Shown in pieces: positions 23,176-34,707 of a DNA stretch of 64,000 nucleotides. The translations under genes were made by a program, and so were the position numbers. Source of the DNA: Toxorhynchites rutilus septentrionalis (lineage: Eukaryota; Arthropoda; Insecta; Diptera; Culicidae). The stretch covers positions 5,997,136-6,061,135 of the forward strand of contig NC_073746.1 of the NCBI RefSeq assembly GCF_029784135.1, in the 5' to 3' direction. Under the pieces are notes generated by a model that saw only the letters and a program-made list of their open reading frames with translations, did not search any database and was not told the DNA's origin. Position 1 is the first letter of the stretch. Each line of letters begins with the position of its first letter.

Positions 23176-24210
23176 GCTCCCTTGGCCGAGTGGTTAGCGT
23201 CATAACTAATAGCGAATTCGTTTTTGTTCAGTTTCAACCCTAGTGCCGCACTAACTGCTGTCAAAACGTTTTTTTATTCACTCAGTTTCGCACTCAGTGT
23301 CGCACTAGTTCGCCCCGAAAGCTGTTAGTTTCGCACTGAGATGTTTCACGGGTTGGCACTCGGGTTCACCAATACAACTATACTGAACTGTCAAGTTCCG
23401 GGTATTGTTTTGGAAAATCTGAAAATAAAGACTATGAAAATGCTGCTTCTTTTGCTTTTGTATTTTTGGAATCGTAATCCAATTCGGATTCTGATTTTGA
23501 AGAGTATATTCGAGTAGACAGCATTAAGCTACGTGTTCTTTCATTGGGAGGCGGAAATAATGAAGGATATTCAGGTGGAATAAACCTGCTTTCAAAATCA
23601 TGATCTAATGATAATTTTATATTATAATAGTAATTATTTGTGGATCAAACAGGAAATGCATTGACAAATGGTTATAGTGAGTGTTAGAACTACATGTGTT
23701 AGGGAATCAAACAATATGAAGTAAACATTTTCATTCAAACTTTTATATTTTTACACTGCACTTGGTCCTTCTGATCTGATAGTGAATAATTTACCTCCCA
23801 AGCACGAATATCGTCACCAGATGTCGACACTGTACATTTGTCGTAGCAAATATAAACAAATCAAACTATATAACGCACACCAACAAACCACCGCATTCGT
23901 GAAACTGAAAACGTTTTTTTATTACAGATTCAGTTTGGCACTGACTCAGTTTTAAAAACGAATTCGCTATAACATGCCGGGTGTTCGGGTTCGATTCCCG
24001 TTTTGGTCAGGGGAATTTTTCGTCAAAGAAATTTCCTCCGACTTGCACTGTGATCACGCGTATTCTAGAGCTTGCCACTCAGAATGCATTCAAGGCGTGT
24101 TATTTGGCATAGAAATCTCAACTAAGTACTAATAAAAATGACGCAAGTAATACTACGTTGAGACGGCGAAGTTCCTCTAGGAACGTTAGTGCCATTGAAG
24201 AAGAAGAAGA
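23176..24210 (+). mobile_element. tRNA-derived SINE with GAA-rich tail, split by a MITE
   Basis: A tRNA-like head begins at 23176 with CCTTGGCCGAGTGGTTAGCG (A box). After a 760-bp MITE it continues with GTTCGGGTTCGATTCCCG (B box), a body ending GTTAGTGCCATTGAAG and a (GAA)n tail. AGGGTGT flanks both sides (23169-23175, 24211-24217) and is the likely target duplication. Two fragments of the same family lie at 57369-57566 (+) and 61930-62059 (-). Confidence 0.88.
23210..23969. mobile_element. TAA-flanked MITE, copy 1
   Basis: Ends are TAGCGAATTCGTTTTT and its complement. TAA lies on both sides (23207-23209, 23970-23972). A 3-bp TWA duplication points to PIF/Harbinger mobilisation. It has no coding capacity. 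The element lies inside the tRNA-like head of a SINE. Copy 2 is at 50466-51557. Confidence 0.85.
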
Positions 24211-24494
24211 AGGGTGTACATACGTCCTGTGGTTAAGCTTACTGTACTTAGAGTCCAGCGCGAAAGAAGGTAAATCGGTAAAGTGGGTGGAGTGTTAGCA
24301 GCTATGCCGCAAGCGCCAGGGTTGCCAACTGTTATTTTCAAAAATCAGGGTAAATGAAAAAAAAGGATAAATCAGGATAAGTCATTTTGGAATGTCTGGA
24401 AAGTTTGTGCCGATTTTTAGGAGAACAAAGACATCATTTTTTAGACGGACATACATTTATGTGCACAGTTATGTTCCACAATCTTTCGCCGGTT

Positions 24495-25037
24495 CCCGGA
24501 ATAAATCGCCACAGAAAACGACTGCAACAGAAACCACCGCTTATAAAATGTGTAGTAGGCTATAAATATTGTGGCGCGGTATTGTATTTCAAAACAAGAA
24601 TTAACCGGGCAAACGTATCGCCCCAGGCAAACGTAACGCCCCGGGCAGACGTATACCGTCCGACGCTCGCTAGAGCTCGGTCGGACATTGCTAAAGGATC
24701 GTATCCTATGTTTCAAACTAACCGGGCAATCAGTGGATCCCAGGTTTGCGTGCGAGACACCGCCGCTTCCGACGGCGGGTCGGCGGTGGACTCGGATTGC
24801 GTCATCTTGGCGGCATGGGCCGCCTCGATTCCTTATCCTCGCCAAATGGGGACTTCGTCCCCATTACATTGTCCTCAGAATAAATTTCGAAAAACGAGAA
24901 CAAGAGAATAAATTTATAATAGAAATGTGAGGCACATGATGTTTTTCCCGCGCCAAATATTTCTAGCCTACTACACTTTTTCTAAGCGGTTGTTTCTGTT
25001 GCAGTTGTTTACTGTGGCGATTTATTCCGGTCACCTC
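24495..25037. repeat. Inverted repeat of about 85-bp arms inside the hAT element
   Basis: The left arm 24495-24583 starts CCGGAATAAATCGCCACAG. It matches the complement of 24948-25037 through CTGCAACAGAAAC and GTGTAGTAGGCTA. Each arm, read inward, encodes GINRHxKxLQQKxPL. The loop between them is about 360 bp and GC-richer than its surroundings. Confidence 0.8.
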
Positions 25038-25470
25038 TTTCGCCATATTCAATACAGCTTTAAAATTATATCTTAACTGATCATGTTCACTTTCTCGTCG
25101 AAATCTGTTCAACGTAGTTTTTATGCTGTCCAAAGAATCGCAGTTCTTACCCTTGAATAAATTTTGTAGAAACCTCAACCTGTGATAATCTGAGGGTGTA
25201 ATAACCGGTTGGTTTGAGAGCTGATGATATAGCATTTCCTACCGTGACTCCAAAATAATTTATTGTGTAATTTATCGAGACATGCAGTTTGGCGTTGGCT
25301 TGATGAAAAGGCGACGTCTATCACGTAGACGATTTGTTTCAAAACGGCATTTTCGTTACATTTATAAGTACAATCCATTGAAGGCATTTCATTCAAATTT
25401 TGTGGAACCCACATATGGTCTCGAAATATGTAAACAAGCTTCAGCAGATGCTCATCAACGGTGGATTTAG
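24963..25470 (-). pseudogene. Unrecognised protein fragment within the hAT element
   Basis: Two minus-strand frames join end to end with one shift near 25190. The upstream frame has HMWVPQNLNEMPSMDC and DVAFSSSQRQTACLDKLHNK. The downstream frame has LRFLQNLFKGKNCDSLDSIK, then YNFKAVLNMAKEVTGINRH. The composition looks protein-like and the conserved tail is repeated in the opposite arm, so selection or capture from a gene is plausible. I do not recognise the family. It could be a decayed hAT transposase or captured host exons. Confidence 0.4.
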
Positions 25471-26208
25471 ATATCTGTATTGAATTTGCTTATTCATTTG
25501 GCGTATACTGAGGATTACTCTAGATTAACGTCTCGATTTATTCATCATCAACGGCGGCCGAGTTTGCTGCGAAAACATAAGGGAACCTTTATCTTCTTTA
25601 TTCAGTTCTACATAATTCTTAGTGGCTAATATTCTTTCCATTATTTCCGTGCCTAGTCTATTAATAATCTTTGTTTTATTACCTTTATTACTTTGTTTTA
25701 TACCTCAGCAAACTTTCACTTGTCCTTTTTTAGGCATTTCCTTGACATAAGAGAGAGAAAAAAGATCTCGCAAAAATATCCTCAAATTTCATTCATTCAA
25801 TTGCGTAGACGGTTTCATTTTCTGTCATTGTGAAGCGAAAAACATAATGGATTTTGAGATGGATTAAACGCACTACGTTTCTTAAGCATTCAAATAAATA
25901 TTATTACATAATAATAAATAATAAACGAAAGAAAGAGCAATCACTATACGAGGGAGAACCAGAGAGCTTTTTATGTAGACTATTTTGACAGCATTTCCAA
26001 CCAGTAATTTTTTGACAGAAATCCCGGTATACATCATACGGATCCTTTTCATTGTGATAAAATAAAATAAAAACTAAAAAATCAGAAAAAATCAGGATCA
26101 TTTAAAAAAAATCAGGCAAAATCGAGTGTTTGTCAGGATGTCAGGATACGAGCCAAAAAGTCTGGGAAATCCTGAAAAATCAGGAAGGTTGGCATCTCTG
26201 GCTAGCGC

Positions 26209-28687
26209 ACATCCGTCATACAAATTCTATGGACAAAAAATCAAACACCATTGACATTTAGTAAAAGCAGTGAAAAAAATAATTAAAAGCAGACAGTAGT
26301 GCTACTATTTTGCCATTTTTCAAGTGACTCCGTTACACATAAATTCCAATCACACATAAAAACTAGACATATATTTTTAAGTTTAAGATTATGCATTTAT
26401 TAAGATAACTAACCATACAACCCTTGCGACATCGAAATATCAATCTAATGTGGAATACTACAAAAAATACACGACCCTTCAGAATAATCGTTTACAGAAA
26501 TATCACAACTAGAAATACTCAATACGATTGGAACCGATGAAAGTTTACTGGCTTCAGAATCACAGAAGTTACTTACGTATTGTTAAGTGCACGATCAACT
26601 TTATTATTACAAGAACGAATATTAATCATATATCAATTCAAACAAACGCACAACCAAACGAATTGCGTCAATACCTTCAAAAAAAACTTGTTTGAAAGTG
26701 AATGCAGATGCCTATGTCAATTGATTGACTAATATACAATTCCATAGCACGACACATATTCATATTCCCAACCATCGTCAGCTGTCTTATGCTCGGAGAT
26801 AACAAAAAAAAAGCGTTCAAAGCAGCGGAACCGAAAATATTTGAAAACAATTCTCAAATATTGTGATGTGCCGTTAATAATAGAGCGCTGTTTTGCTGGT
26901 TCTCTGCCAAATCCACATCCACTGTGCCGTGGCTTCACCTTGAAACATCATCCGAATCAATTGAATCCCATTGGGATAATTGTAAACCTCCTTCCACCGT
27001 CGCAACCCCATCGGTAGCGAACAGTGTCACACTTCAAAGCCGCTGTGTCGGCATTCGGCGTTTCCTTGTGGGATCTTTTTTATTTATTGCTCGGTATCAT
27101 CCCACAATCCGCCGAATGCGGCTCGAATAAAACAACCCCGAAATGGAGAGAATAAAAATTGAGAATTATCGGCCCATTCCGTGCAAGTGAATGAGGGAAA
27201 TGGGTTAAAATTATTCTAATAATACAAATAATAGCACCACCAGAAGCACACAAAAAAGGCACCAGATATGCTTTATTAACCCCAAATTAGAGCGTATCAA
27301 AGGATGAAGTGTCGAATGTACCAAAGCAGATGCCGCCCTTCACTGCAGCGGCTTGGGAGAGGGAATATGTTCGCCAACAATGCCAATTACCATGCTGATT
27401 GCAACCCATTGCAGAGATTCTCAAGGAAGATGATCGAAATAACATAAATGTAAGAACTGTTTCTGGAAAATTATTACTAGATATTCTGATTCATTGTTAT
27501 AAGAGCCAATCAAACAACATATTGACCATACCGACAGTATACATTTAACCCCAGCTCCCATCAAGTCCATCGATCAATGAAGTTATAATTTAATTTACTC
27601 ACCTATCAAATTCAAAGGGTTCAACCCCTTCGGCAGTGGCCGCGCATGATAAAAAGACGCCGAAACATCCGAACGTGTAAAGAGAGTGGTGCTTCTGCTG
27701 CTTGCAATTGTTCGACACACAGTGAGCGGCCTATAATAAGCTGAATAAAAGATAAAATAAGAAAATTGCCCGCCCTCAACGTGTCTTGTAAATATAGCCC
27801 CTCGCCTCGCGCGCTATTTCTCTGCAAAGTCGTCTACCGACGCCGTAGGAGGTGGAACTTTGTATAGCTTGCCACTACTGCTTCTGGCGCTGCCACCTCT
27901 CGAATACCACGCTCGAACCCGTGTTATGATATCTAACGAAACGGAACGGTTCCATATTATTCAAATCCAAAATACACAACACAAACATCTCCAGAGTTCC
28001 TCGGAGCCGACAGACTGCGCGATTGAAAAGCAACAAAGGAGAAAGATGGAGAACAACACATTACAACGACGGAAAAGAGGCAGTGAACTTACCGCAAATC
28101 TGTCTATCATATCTCCGGAGATTATTAATTTTCAGTTGGTTGCAATGATGTTCGAACCAGGTAGTCTATCATCAATATTGTTTGCCGCGGCTGCGGTTCG
28201 TTTCTGTTGTGTTGAGGTTCCCGGTCACATCGCTGTAACTTACCCCGCAGCAACTTAAGGAATAGCGGAGCGCAATCCTTAGCCTTTACACGCATTCAAA
28301 CGGATCTCCGCGCTGGGATGATTAGTTTATTTATTTGAAAGCGAACATCCTTTTTTTTTGTATACAAACGCTTTTCGGCAATCGATAAAAGGTATCAAAT
28401 TACAAATTTATGAATAAGAAATAAAGTATGTTTTCAATCAAATATATTTGTGGCATTTTCGACCAAAAATTAAATAACTAGTAAATATTAAATCATACGA
28501 ATACCTGAATTGTTTTTTTTTCACATTAAAATTCTATATTCAAATCATCGAGACAAATGTCTAATTATCCTAAACCTACTGGAATCACAATGACACAACA
28601 TTGCATGGAATATCGATACCAATGCTCGACCCTAGATGGCGCGATGAACTAGGTGTCCTGAATTAAATCGAACATCTCTAGTCGATG
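26209..28687. other. Stretch without recognised genes
   Basis: No transposon ends or domains were found. A frame at 27860-28258 has a hydrophobic start but begins at TTG rather than ATG. This may be host non-coding DNA. Confidence 0.4.
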
Positions 28688-28845
28688 ATCTTAATTTAAT
28701 CATTCAGGGCATGAATCACTGGGCGAATGAAGCACTGTTAGCCTACAGACAGGATGACTTAGCAGCCGAAAACATGGATGCCAATTTTCTAGTTTTTCAC
28801 GATAACGTATTTGGTTTCAATTATTATGCTAATAACGAAAATTGA
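28688..28845 (+). pseudogene. Partial copy of the small membrane-protein gene (C-terminal part)
   Basis: The plus strand encodes LIIQGMNHWANEALLAYRQD and then DLAAENMDANFLVFHDNVFG, ending with a different short tail before a stop. It matches the C-terminal part of the gene at 29079-29312 but lacks four residues in the middle and has no start or membrane segment. It is preceded by TTTAATCATTCAG, which resembles a splice acceptor. Confidence 0.65.
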
Positions 28846-29190
28846 AGAGATTTCAAACAAGTATTACCGATTTGTCTCAAATTCCGAACAGTCTCAAATT
28901 TCGAATAATTCTATAAATAAATTTACTGAACTTTGTTGTTGAAATAATTGAATAATGAAAACCTTGACATTATCTGAGGTATAGGCTTCATTTTACCGTC
29001 ATTTTCGGATATCGATACAGCTTATGATTTATAATTCTAAGCATTTGCGAAAAAGTGACTGTCAAAACCAGTGATAAAATGTATGCGTTTGCAAATTCCA
29101 TAAAAAAAACAAGCATCGTTATTGTTTCTGTGTTTGTAATTGTTTTAAGTATTTTGTTTGCTTTTTTAATGTTAATTATTCAAGGCATGA
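28835..29190. repeat. Duplicated block, copy 1 (second copy at 32540-32825)
   Basis: GAAGAGATTTCAAACAA, CTTGACATTATCTGAG and GATATCGATACAGC recur in the same order at 32540-32730, followed by the start of the same small gene. The two blocks are clearly homologous with small indels, so the gene was copied along with its upstream region. Confidence 0.8.
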
Positions 29191-29312
29191 ATCACTGGGC
29201 GGATGAAGCACTGTTAGCCTACAAACAGGATGATTTAGCAGCCGATAACATCGCACGACACATGGATGCCAATTTTCTAGTTTTTCACGAAAACGTATTT
29301 GATTTCAATTAA
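29079..29312 (+). CDS. Small single-pass membrane protein, unknown family
   Basis: A 77-residue frame starts at ATG 29079 (MYAFANSIKKTS); an earlier GTG is not needed. Residues about 13-34 form one strongly hydrophobic helix (IVIVSVFVIVLSILFAFLML) after a short basic stretch. This suggests a signal anchor or an uncleaved signal sequence. The rest is acidic (HWADEALLAYKQDDLAADN) and would face one side of the membrane. I do not recognise the protein. The C-terminal part (28688-28845) and the N-terminal part (32725-32823) occur nearby as separate copies. That supports a real ancestral gene, perhaps with an intron near codon 35. Expression is not evident from the sequence. Confidence 0.5.
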   Translation: MYAFANSIKKTSIVIVSVFVIVLSILFAFLMLIIQGMNHWADEALLAYKQDDLAADNIARHMDANFLVFHENVFDFN

Positions 29313-30494
29313 TGCTTAAAACCAAGATGTGTAGAATAAAGGTGTGACCGTGTCGTCAATAAGTGCGCGAGGGGAAACGGTATAAATATACAGAGGACTG
29401 TGGAAAGGGATTTGACTGCAAATAGAGATGTCTAAATTTTTCGTTTATTAAATTGTCGATTAATCGTGGGGTCATTTTTAAATATTCGATTCATTCGAAT
29501 AATTGTTTTTCAGTATTCGATTAACCGAACGAATATTTATTTCTTGTAATCAAAATGTTACAGGAGGGTTGTGTCCAAGACACGACCGCATAGTTGACGT
29601 AGGATTCCGTTGGGCTATCTGCTGCATGCTGATTTTGGATATGTTTGAAGAATTTCATTGTTAAACTCTTCGATAATGATTCGGGTCCGTTTAGTCTGGT
29701 TGTTAGGTATTGTTTGTTCACTCCACCAGTGTCCATAACCGAGTGATAATGATAGAAGGATGGTGATTAGTCATTAGATGGTGCGTATCACGTACCAAAG
29801 CCGCCCTCTGTGGTCCTGGACGAGATGGCTCCTGTGTTATGTATGGATGAAATAAAGAAAAAAGGCTCATCAAAGCAATATAAGATAATTATCATTATCG
29901 AACCCAATTTTTCTCACCAGAAAAAAAGTGTTACTTTAGTAGAGAAAATATATAAATGGAAAAGTAATTTCATTCATAATTTTTTTATTTTCTGAGTGTT
30001 TATTCAACTCATTTCCTTTTCGCTTTAAACCCAACGGAACACGATGCTACATGCCTCAATGCGAATTTCAATTGGGCCAACAGCACCCAATACGATATGT
30101 AGAGCATATGTGAAATCACTTTTTCGAATATTTCTTCATTTTTCCAATTTTGCTCGTCGCATGAACTTTCCTTGGGAGAAAAAAAATCGTTGAAAATTTC
30201 AAGTCATTTTAACACAATAGCTACCATGCACAATTTTACACTTACAGTTGTGCTAAAAGTTTTACGAAGCAACCAACATAAAAGTTCCAAATTAAAATTT
30301 TATTCATATTCTATCAAGCATAAGTTCTATTCAGTTCATTGAAACATCATTCTTCAATCAAAAGATTCTTATTGGAACGAAAAAACACTTGTTCATCGCT
30401 CCCAACTTATTCGCCAGCACGTATGCAATCAGCAATGCCCACGCTAGTTACAATGAGCACTATCCATTTGTGCGCGTCGTTAGTTAAAATATCG
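29313..30494. other. Unassigned stretch with one GACGTAGGA motif
   Basis: TTGACGTAGGATTCCG at about 29597 belongs to the family signature seen through 7-45 kb. No gene is recognised. Confidence 0.4.
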
Positions 30495-30655
30495 AGAGTA
30501 CTTACATGCTGATTTCTCCCAGACACCATAGATTTGAAATCTCTGTTCATGTCGGTGGGAAAAAAATCTCCCCCTACTTTCATGTATCTGCAATGCCAAT
30601 TTCCCCTAGGCAGCTTGGTTTTTATGTCTCTGTTTGGGACCCGCCGCATATGTCG
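30495..30655 (-). repeat. Fragment of the ~85-bp minisatellite
   Basis: About two units with the recurring pattern TTGAAATCTCTGTT, GGTGGGAAAAAAATC, CCCCTACTTTCATGTAT, GCAATGCCAATTTCCCC. These match the arrays at 38440, 40320 and 44390. Confidence 0.65.
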
Positions 30656-32539
30656 TCAATTTCGACCTATCAGAAGTGGGTATTTCCGTTAGGATATGGG
30701 TTGAGATTTTTCAATTGTTCGATAGTTAGTTTCATGACATATATTATTTTATTCAATGTAAAAAATTGTTATGGAGTGCCGAAATTGATTGACGCAAACA
30801 TCTCATCAATCCATCATGAAATGACTGAGCAATAAGCATTTGAAATTGGACAATTTTTACGGTGCGCTCGATTTTCGATTTTCAATTTGTACCCCAATAT
30901 GTTCCCGAAAGACGTAATCCTACGTCAAAAGAACAGACATATTTGTAATAAAAAAGTATGATGTCATAATTTTAAAAGTTACATTAAATATAATTTTGAA
31001 ATAAAAATGGTGCAGAATAATTGTTTTTGAATGAAATGATATTTTAGTATATTGATAAATTTACCATTTCATAATTTTTTGAGGACGATTGAAAAAAAAA
31101 AGTGCACAATGAGAATGATGCACAATATTATTATTGTACCAACATAAAATTTTTTCTGTTCAAAATTACCTGTTCTTTGAATGTTGAATGAAATAGCTGA
31201 TTTGTTTGAATATTTCTGTTTGGTCCTTATAGCTACTAGTTCAAAAGAGGTACATTTATAGAATCATTGACCACTAGTATGGTATATTTTCCTCGGCACT
31301 CTGAATTTGAATACTACTATTTTAGAACGGGAGCTGAGACCACCTTCTTTAAGTCCGCATTTTACTCCTGCAGACCTTGAATTCTTCTTCCCAGTCTCCT
31401 CCACCACCAGGGAATCATTTTTATGGTTCAACCGTAAATGATTTAGCATATCCGAAGAATTTCGACGAAACACCATGACGGTTAACACTCCTATACTCTG
31501 AGAGACCAAGAAATCAATAATTCGTTCATTTCTCAGAAAACATCAACATTACGACATTGCGATTCTCTCTAGCTTCGTCATTCGTTGTTCATCATCGTTT
31601 AGCGTATCGTATAAGTTGGTACGAAGGGGACGTATGCCACTTTTTCACCACCTTCGGTCTGAGACACCGACGCGCGTACAGGAGTAACTTTTTTGGACAA
31701 GTGACTTTTTTCCTATTTTAGAATATTGTTCAATGAAATGTATAAATAATGTCAGTGGCGTGGAATATTTATTAAATATAATGCATAATATCATTTTCGA
31801 ACTATTCTTATTTGATTTTAGTCCTTTTGTCACCGGATTGAACGGATTCATATATTACTCGTCGATATACTCGTCGTTAGATTCATACGTGCAAAAGTAA
31901 AGTACAAATGTTTGACATTCGTATAGTTGTTCACTAAATATAATGGTCACGCATATACACACTTGTGAAATAATATGCACTTGCGGAAGAATTGTAAACT
32001 GTAAATTATAAATTAATCGGTGGCTTATGATTATTATTACAGTTACAGCTTCGGGTTTTTTTCTATAATATATGAGCTGAACAATATCGAGGATCAAACA
32101 AATCGCAGGAAGTTCCTAGAAATCCTTTTATATCATCTTTTTATGCCCCATCAAAAACAGGCATTAGGTTTTTGTTAACCAAGAACACAGAAACAAAGAA
32201 TATTAGATATAGGAAAACTTGAAATTCCAGAAACCTTACAATCGAATAATTAACCGACGTCTCTAACTGCAAAACGCGGGAAAAATACCTCCATCACCGA
32301 CCGACACCGAAAGTCGATTTATTCTCTTGAGCTGAAACATATAAGATAGAGTATATTACAAACCTAACTTTAACCGTAAAAGACTTACCTTTCAACTTTT
32401 CAATGCTCTTATGCCCACCAAAACAATACCACACACAAAGAGCAAAAAAAAGATATTGCAGATTGTTTACATACAAAATCCAAGATGGCTGAAAGGCCTT
32501 TCTCATAAGTCGCGCTACCGTATTGTATTTATCGTGGCT
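30656..32539. other. AT-rich stretch without a recognised gene
   Basis: GACGTAATCCTACGTC at about 30912 is a variant of the repeat palindrome. A minus-strand frame at 31264-31509 has SSDMLNHLRLNHK, faintly like the second half of a BED zinc finger, but no Cys pair is visible, so it is not called. Confidence 0.4.
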
Positions 32540-32825
32540 TAAAACGAAAATTGAAGAGATTTCAAACAAATAATACCGTTTTGTCTCAAATTCCGAATAA
32601 TTCTATTTTGAATGGAAATTTACTAAACTCTGTTGTTATAAATAATTGAATAATTACAACCTTGACATTATCTGAGATATAGGCTTCTTTTTAACGTCAT
32701 TTACAGATATCGATACAGCCTATATATGCGTTAGCAAATTCCGTAAAAAACAAGCATCGTAAATGTTTCTGTTTTTGTAATTGTTTTAACTATTTTGTTT
32801 GCTGCTTTAATGGTAAGTGCTAGAA
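32540..32825 (+). pseudogene. Duplicated block copy 2 with N-terminal part of the small gene
   Basis: The upstream block of 28835-29040 is followed by TATATGCGTTAGCAAATTCC and the hydrophobic-helix coding region, with a small deletion that shifts the frame. Similarity stops exactly after TTTAATG, where the sequence continues GTAAGT. That is a consensus splice donor, so this may keep the original exon-intron border that is lost at 29079-29312. Confidence 0.6.
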
Positions 32826-33204
32826 AAGGTGAGAATCTACGTTAAAAGGATACACAAATCATAGCGTTCGAAATTTATGACAAAAGTGTTCGGAAATTGA
32901 GTCGTTGTAGTCAAGAGAAAAAAATTGTAAGGGGTTGTATCTAGGACACTGTGGGGGAATTAAAGAGGATTCCGTGGAGTATATTTATTTCGATCACTTT
33001 GGACACTTGTGATATTGTTCGAATGGAAACTCAGACACTTTCCATTCATTTATAAACACTATATTCTTAGTTCCATTTCCATTTATCGTTCCTCGCGTGC
33101 TTCTTAGTTCCACCCCATATTCGACGTAGAACTACGCAATTATATTATGCAATCCACTTGTTTAACACTTCGAATATTATTTTAGAATGCATCGAAATTT
33201 TTAT

Positions 33205-33545
33205 AATAGATCATGTTCTTCGTTACAAATAAATTTGATGAACGTCCTTTTACGTTTGATATGATGCCTAGGACTACCAAAATATGTAAACGGAAGAATT
33301 GTCAAACGATCATTGTCTTTCACATTTCCCTCTAAATTTTGACGAAGGACTACGTCTAACCGGAAGATATAGGGGGTGAAATGGAAATCTAGGCACTGAA
33401 CAAGTAGGAAAAAATGCAAGATTTGGAACGCTTATAACTCGAGCATTTCTCAAAAGATCGCAAAGGTTTTTGCATCAATTGATAGGAAATATATCTACGT
33501 ATCTATCATTACGAATAACATTTCATTTTTCTTGAGATAAATAAT
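33205..33545. repeat. Fused fragments of the GACGTRGGACTA family
   Basis: 33205-33320 matches the family interior in the plus orientation (ATGTTCTTCGTTACAA, GATATGATGCCTAGGAC). 33345-33545 matches the opposite end in the minus orientation (GGACTACGTCTAACCGGAA, TTTTTGCATCAATTGATAGG). Two pieces of the family are joined head to tail. Confidence 0.7.
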
Positions 33546-33858
33546 TGAATAATTGTGAAATATCAAGCATCGTCAAAATGCACTATGTGCCCATTTTTGA
33601 TTGGTCCATTTTGTGCTCCTCAAATCGTACCGACCAAAACGGGCAACCAGAGCAGCAGCGAAATAGAATGAAGCACGATTGGAAAGGAAAAAGAAAAAAA
33701 TGAACGAAACATTGGTCGCAGTCTCACACATGCGTAATTCTCGAGCCAGCCAGTCAGCTTAAAAATCCCCGCTCCGCTGCCGTAACGATCATTCTCATTC
33801 AAACCGTACACCACATCGATTCGCATCACAACACATCAACAAACCAACCCAAGCAGCC

Positions 33859-34068
33859 ATGTCTGGACATGGTAAAGGAGGAAAAGTGAAGGGAAAGGCA
33901 AAATCCCGCTCGAACCGTGTTGATCTGGAGTTCCTCGCAAGGGTAGCTAGGCCGAGCGCGTTAGTACCAGTGCACCAGTCCACCTAGCCGGCGTTATATA
34001 GTTTCGGCCGCCGAAGTGATCGAGTTAGCTGGCAAAGCTGCTCACGACGATAAGAAAACCTGCATTCA
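33859..34068 (+). pseudogene. Histone H2A pseudogene, copy 1
   Basis: It begins with an intact start, MSGHGKGGKVKGKAKSRSNR, which is the H2A N-terminal tail. The globular part is cut short: after about 25 codons the sequence jumps to the segment equivalent to LRKGN...VGAGAPVYL, in another frame. It then resumes with AAEVIELAGKAAHDDKKT (alpha-2/alpha-3 region). The remaining C-terminus is not recognisable. H2A pairs with H2B in nucleosomes, but this copy cannot make a histone fold. Two further copies follow at 36189 and 37772. Candidate histone 3' stem-loops lie downstream. Confidence 0.88.
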
Positions 34069-34207
34069 GAACAGAACACATTCAGTTCGGTGGACATCAA
34101 GACAACAGGCAGTTGCAGCGAATGGCGAGTGGCAAACGCAATCGCAAAACGGCATCAGGCAGCAGAAGGCAAATCCAGAACAAGGCGGCATCGAGGGCGT
34201 TCGAAAT

Positions 34208-34224
34208 GGTTTTTTTTCAAAACC
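34208..34224 (+). promoter_or_regulatory. Histone-type 3' stem-loop candidate
   Basis: GGTTTTTTTTCAAAACC lies about 140 bp after the last recognisable H2A codon. It fits the GGYYY-loop-RRRCC pattern of replication-dependent histone mRNAs, with one extra loop base. Confidence 0.5.
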
Positions 34225-34267
34225 ACGAGTAATAAGTTTTATAAATTGGAACCATTCCATAAAACAA

Positions 34268-34283
34268 GGCGCTTTTCAGGGCC
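34268..34283 (+). promoter_or_regulatory. Histone 3' stem-loop, one mismatch
   Basis: GGCGCTTTTCAGGGCC has the canonical 6-bp stem and 4-base loop length with one unpaired position. It is followed by ATTAAACC. The same sequence occurs at about 36911-36926 in the duplicated block. Confidence 0.6.
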
Positions 34284-34483
34284 ATTAAACCTTCAAAAAA
34301 AGAGTTTAGGAAATACAGTTCAATGCTTTCTAAAACATTATCCAAAATAATAATAAAACACAAATTGATTTTTTCATAATTTGTTTGCCAGGAATTTGGT
34401 AGTTGTTCTGAGCTTATTGATAGTTGGGGACTTTCCTGATTTTTCAATTTTCACCAATTCTTAAATTGTTTCCAGATTGAAAG

Positions 34484-34707
34484 TACAGTAATTTACAATT
34501 AGTTCGACATTTAGCTAATTGGACGGACATGTAATGCGACTTATTTAGTTGGACATTTTTGTAAACATAGAGATCCAAATTATGACCCCACATTGAAAGT
34601 CGACACTGTACCACTGTCATCGCAAATGTCCAATTACAGGTTAAAATCGCCTCCAATGCTACACTGAGTGGTGCTTCGGCACGTCGTATTGAATGTAATT
34701 TACTGTA
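34484..34707. mobile_element. Small MITE with TACAGTAA ends, copy 1
   Basis: Left TACAGTAATTTACA and right TGTAATTTACTGTA are inverted with one mismatch. The element is 224 bp with no coding. The second copy at 37144-37367 lies in the duplicated block. Right-hand remnants also occur near 36510 and 38050, so the right boundary is less certain than the left. Confidence 0.6.

Larger units (their letters stand above)
24317..26200. mobile_element. hAT-like element, non-autonomous
   Basis: Left end CAGGGTTGCCAAC and right end, complement of CAGAGATGCCAACC, are inverted. The flanks GCAAGCGC (24309-24316) and GCTAGCGC (26201-26208) form an 8-bp duplication with one mismatch. ATCAGG/CCTGAT motifs recur close to both ends. 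The interior holds an inverted repeat and coding-like pieces but no hAT transposase that I can identify. Confidence 0.75.

Noticed and set aside
27860..28258. 132-codon frame with a hydrophobic start resembling a signal peptide
   Set aside because: It starts at TTG, and the first ATG lies after the hydrophobic stretch.
31264..31509. BED-finger-like HLRLNH segment
   Set aside because: No Cys pair or following transposase; similarity is a few residues only.
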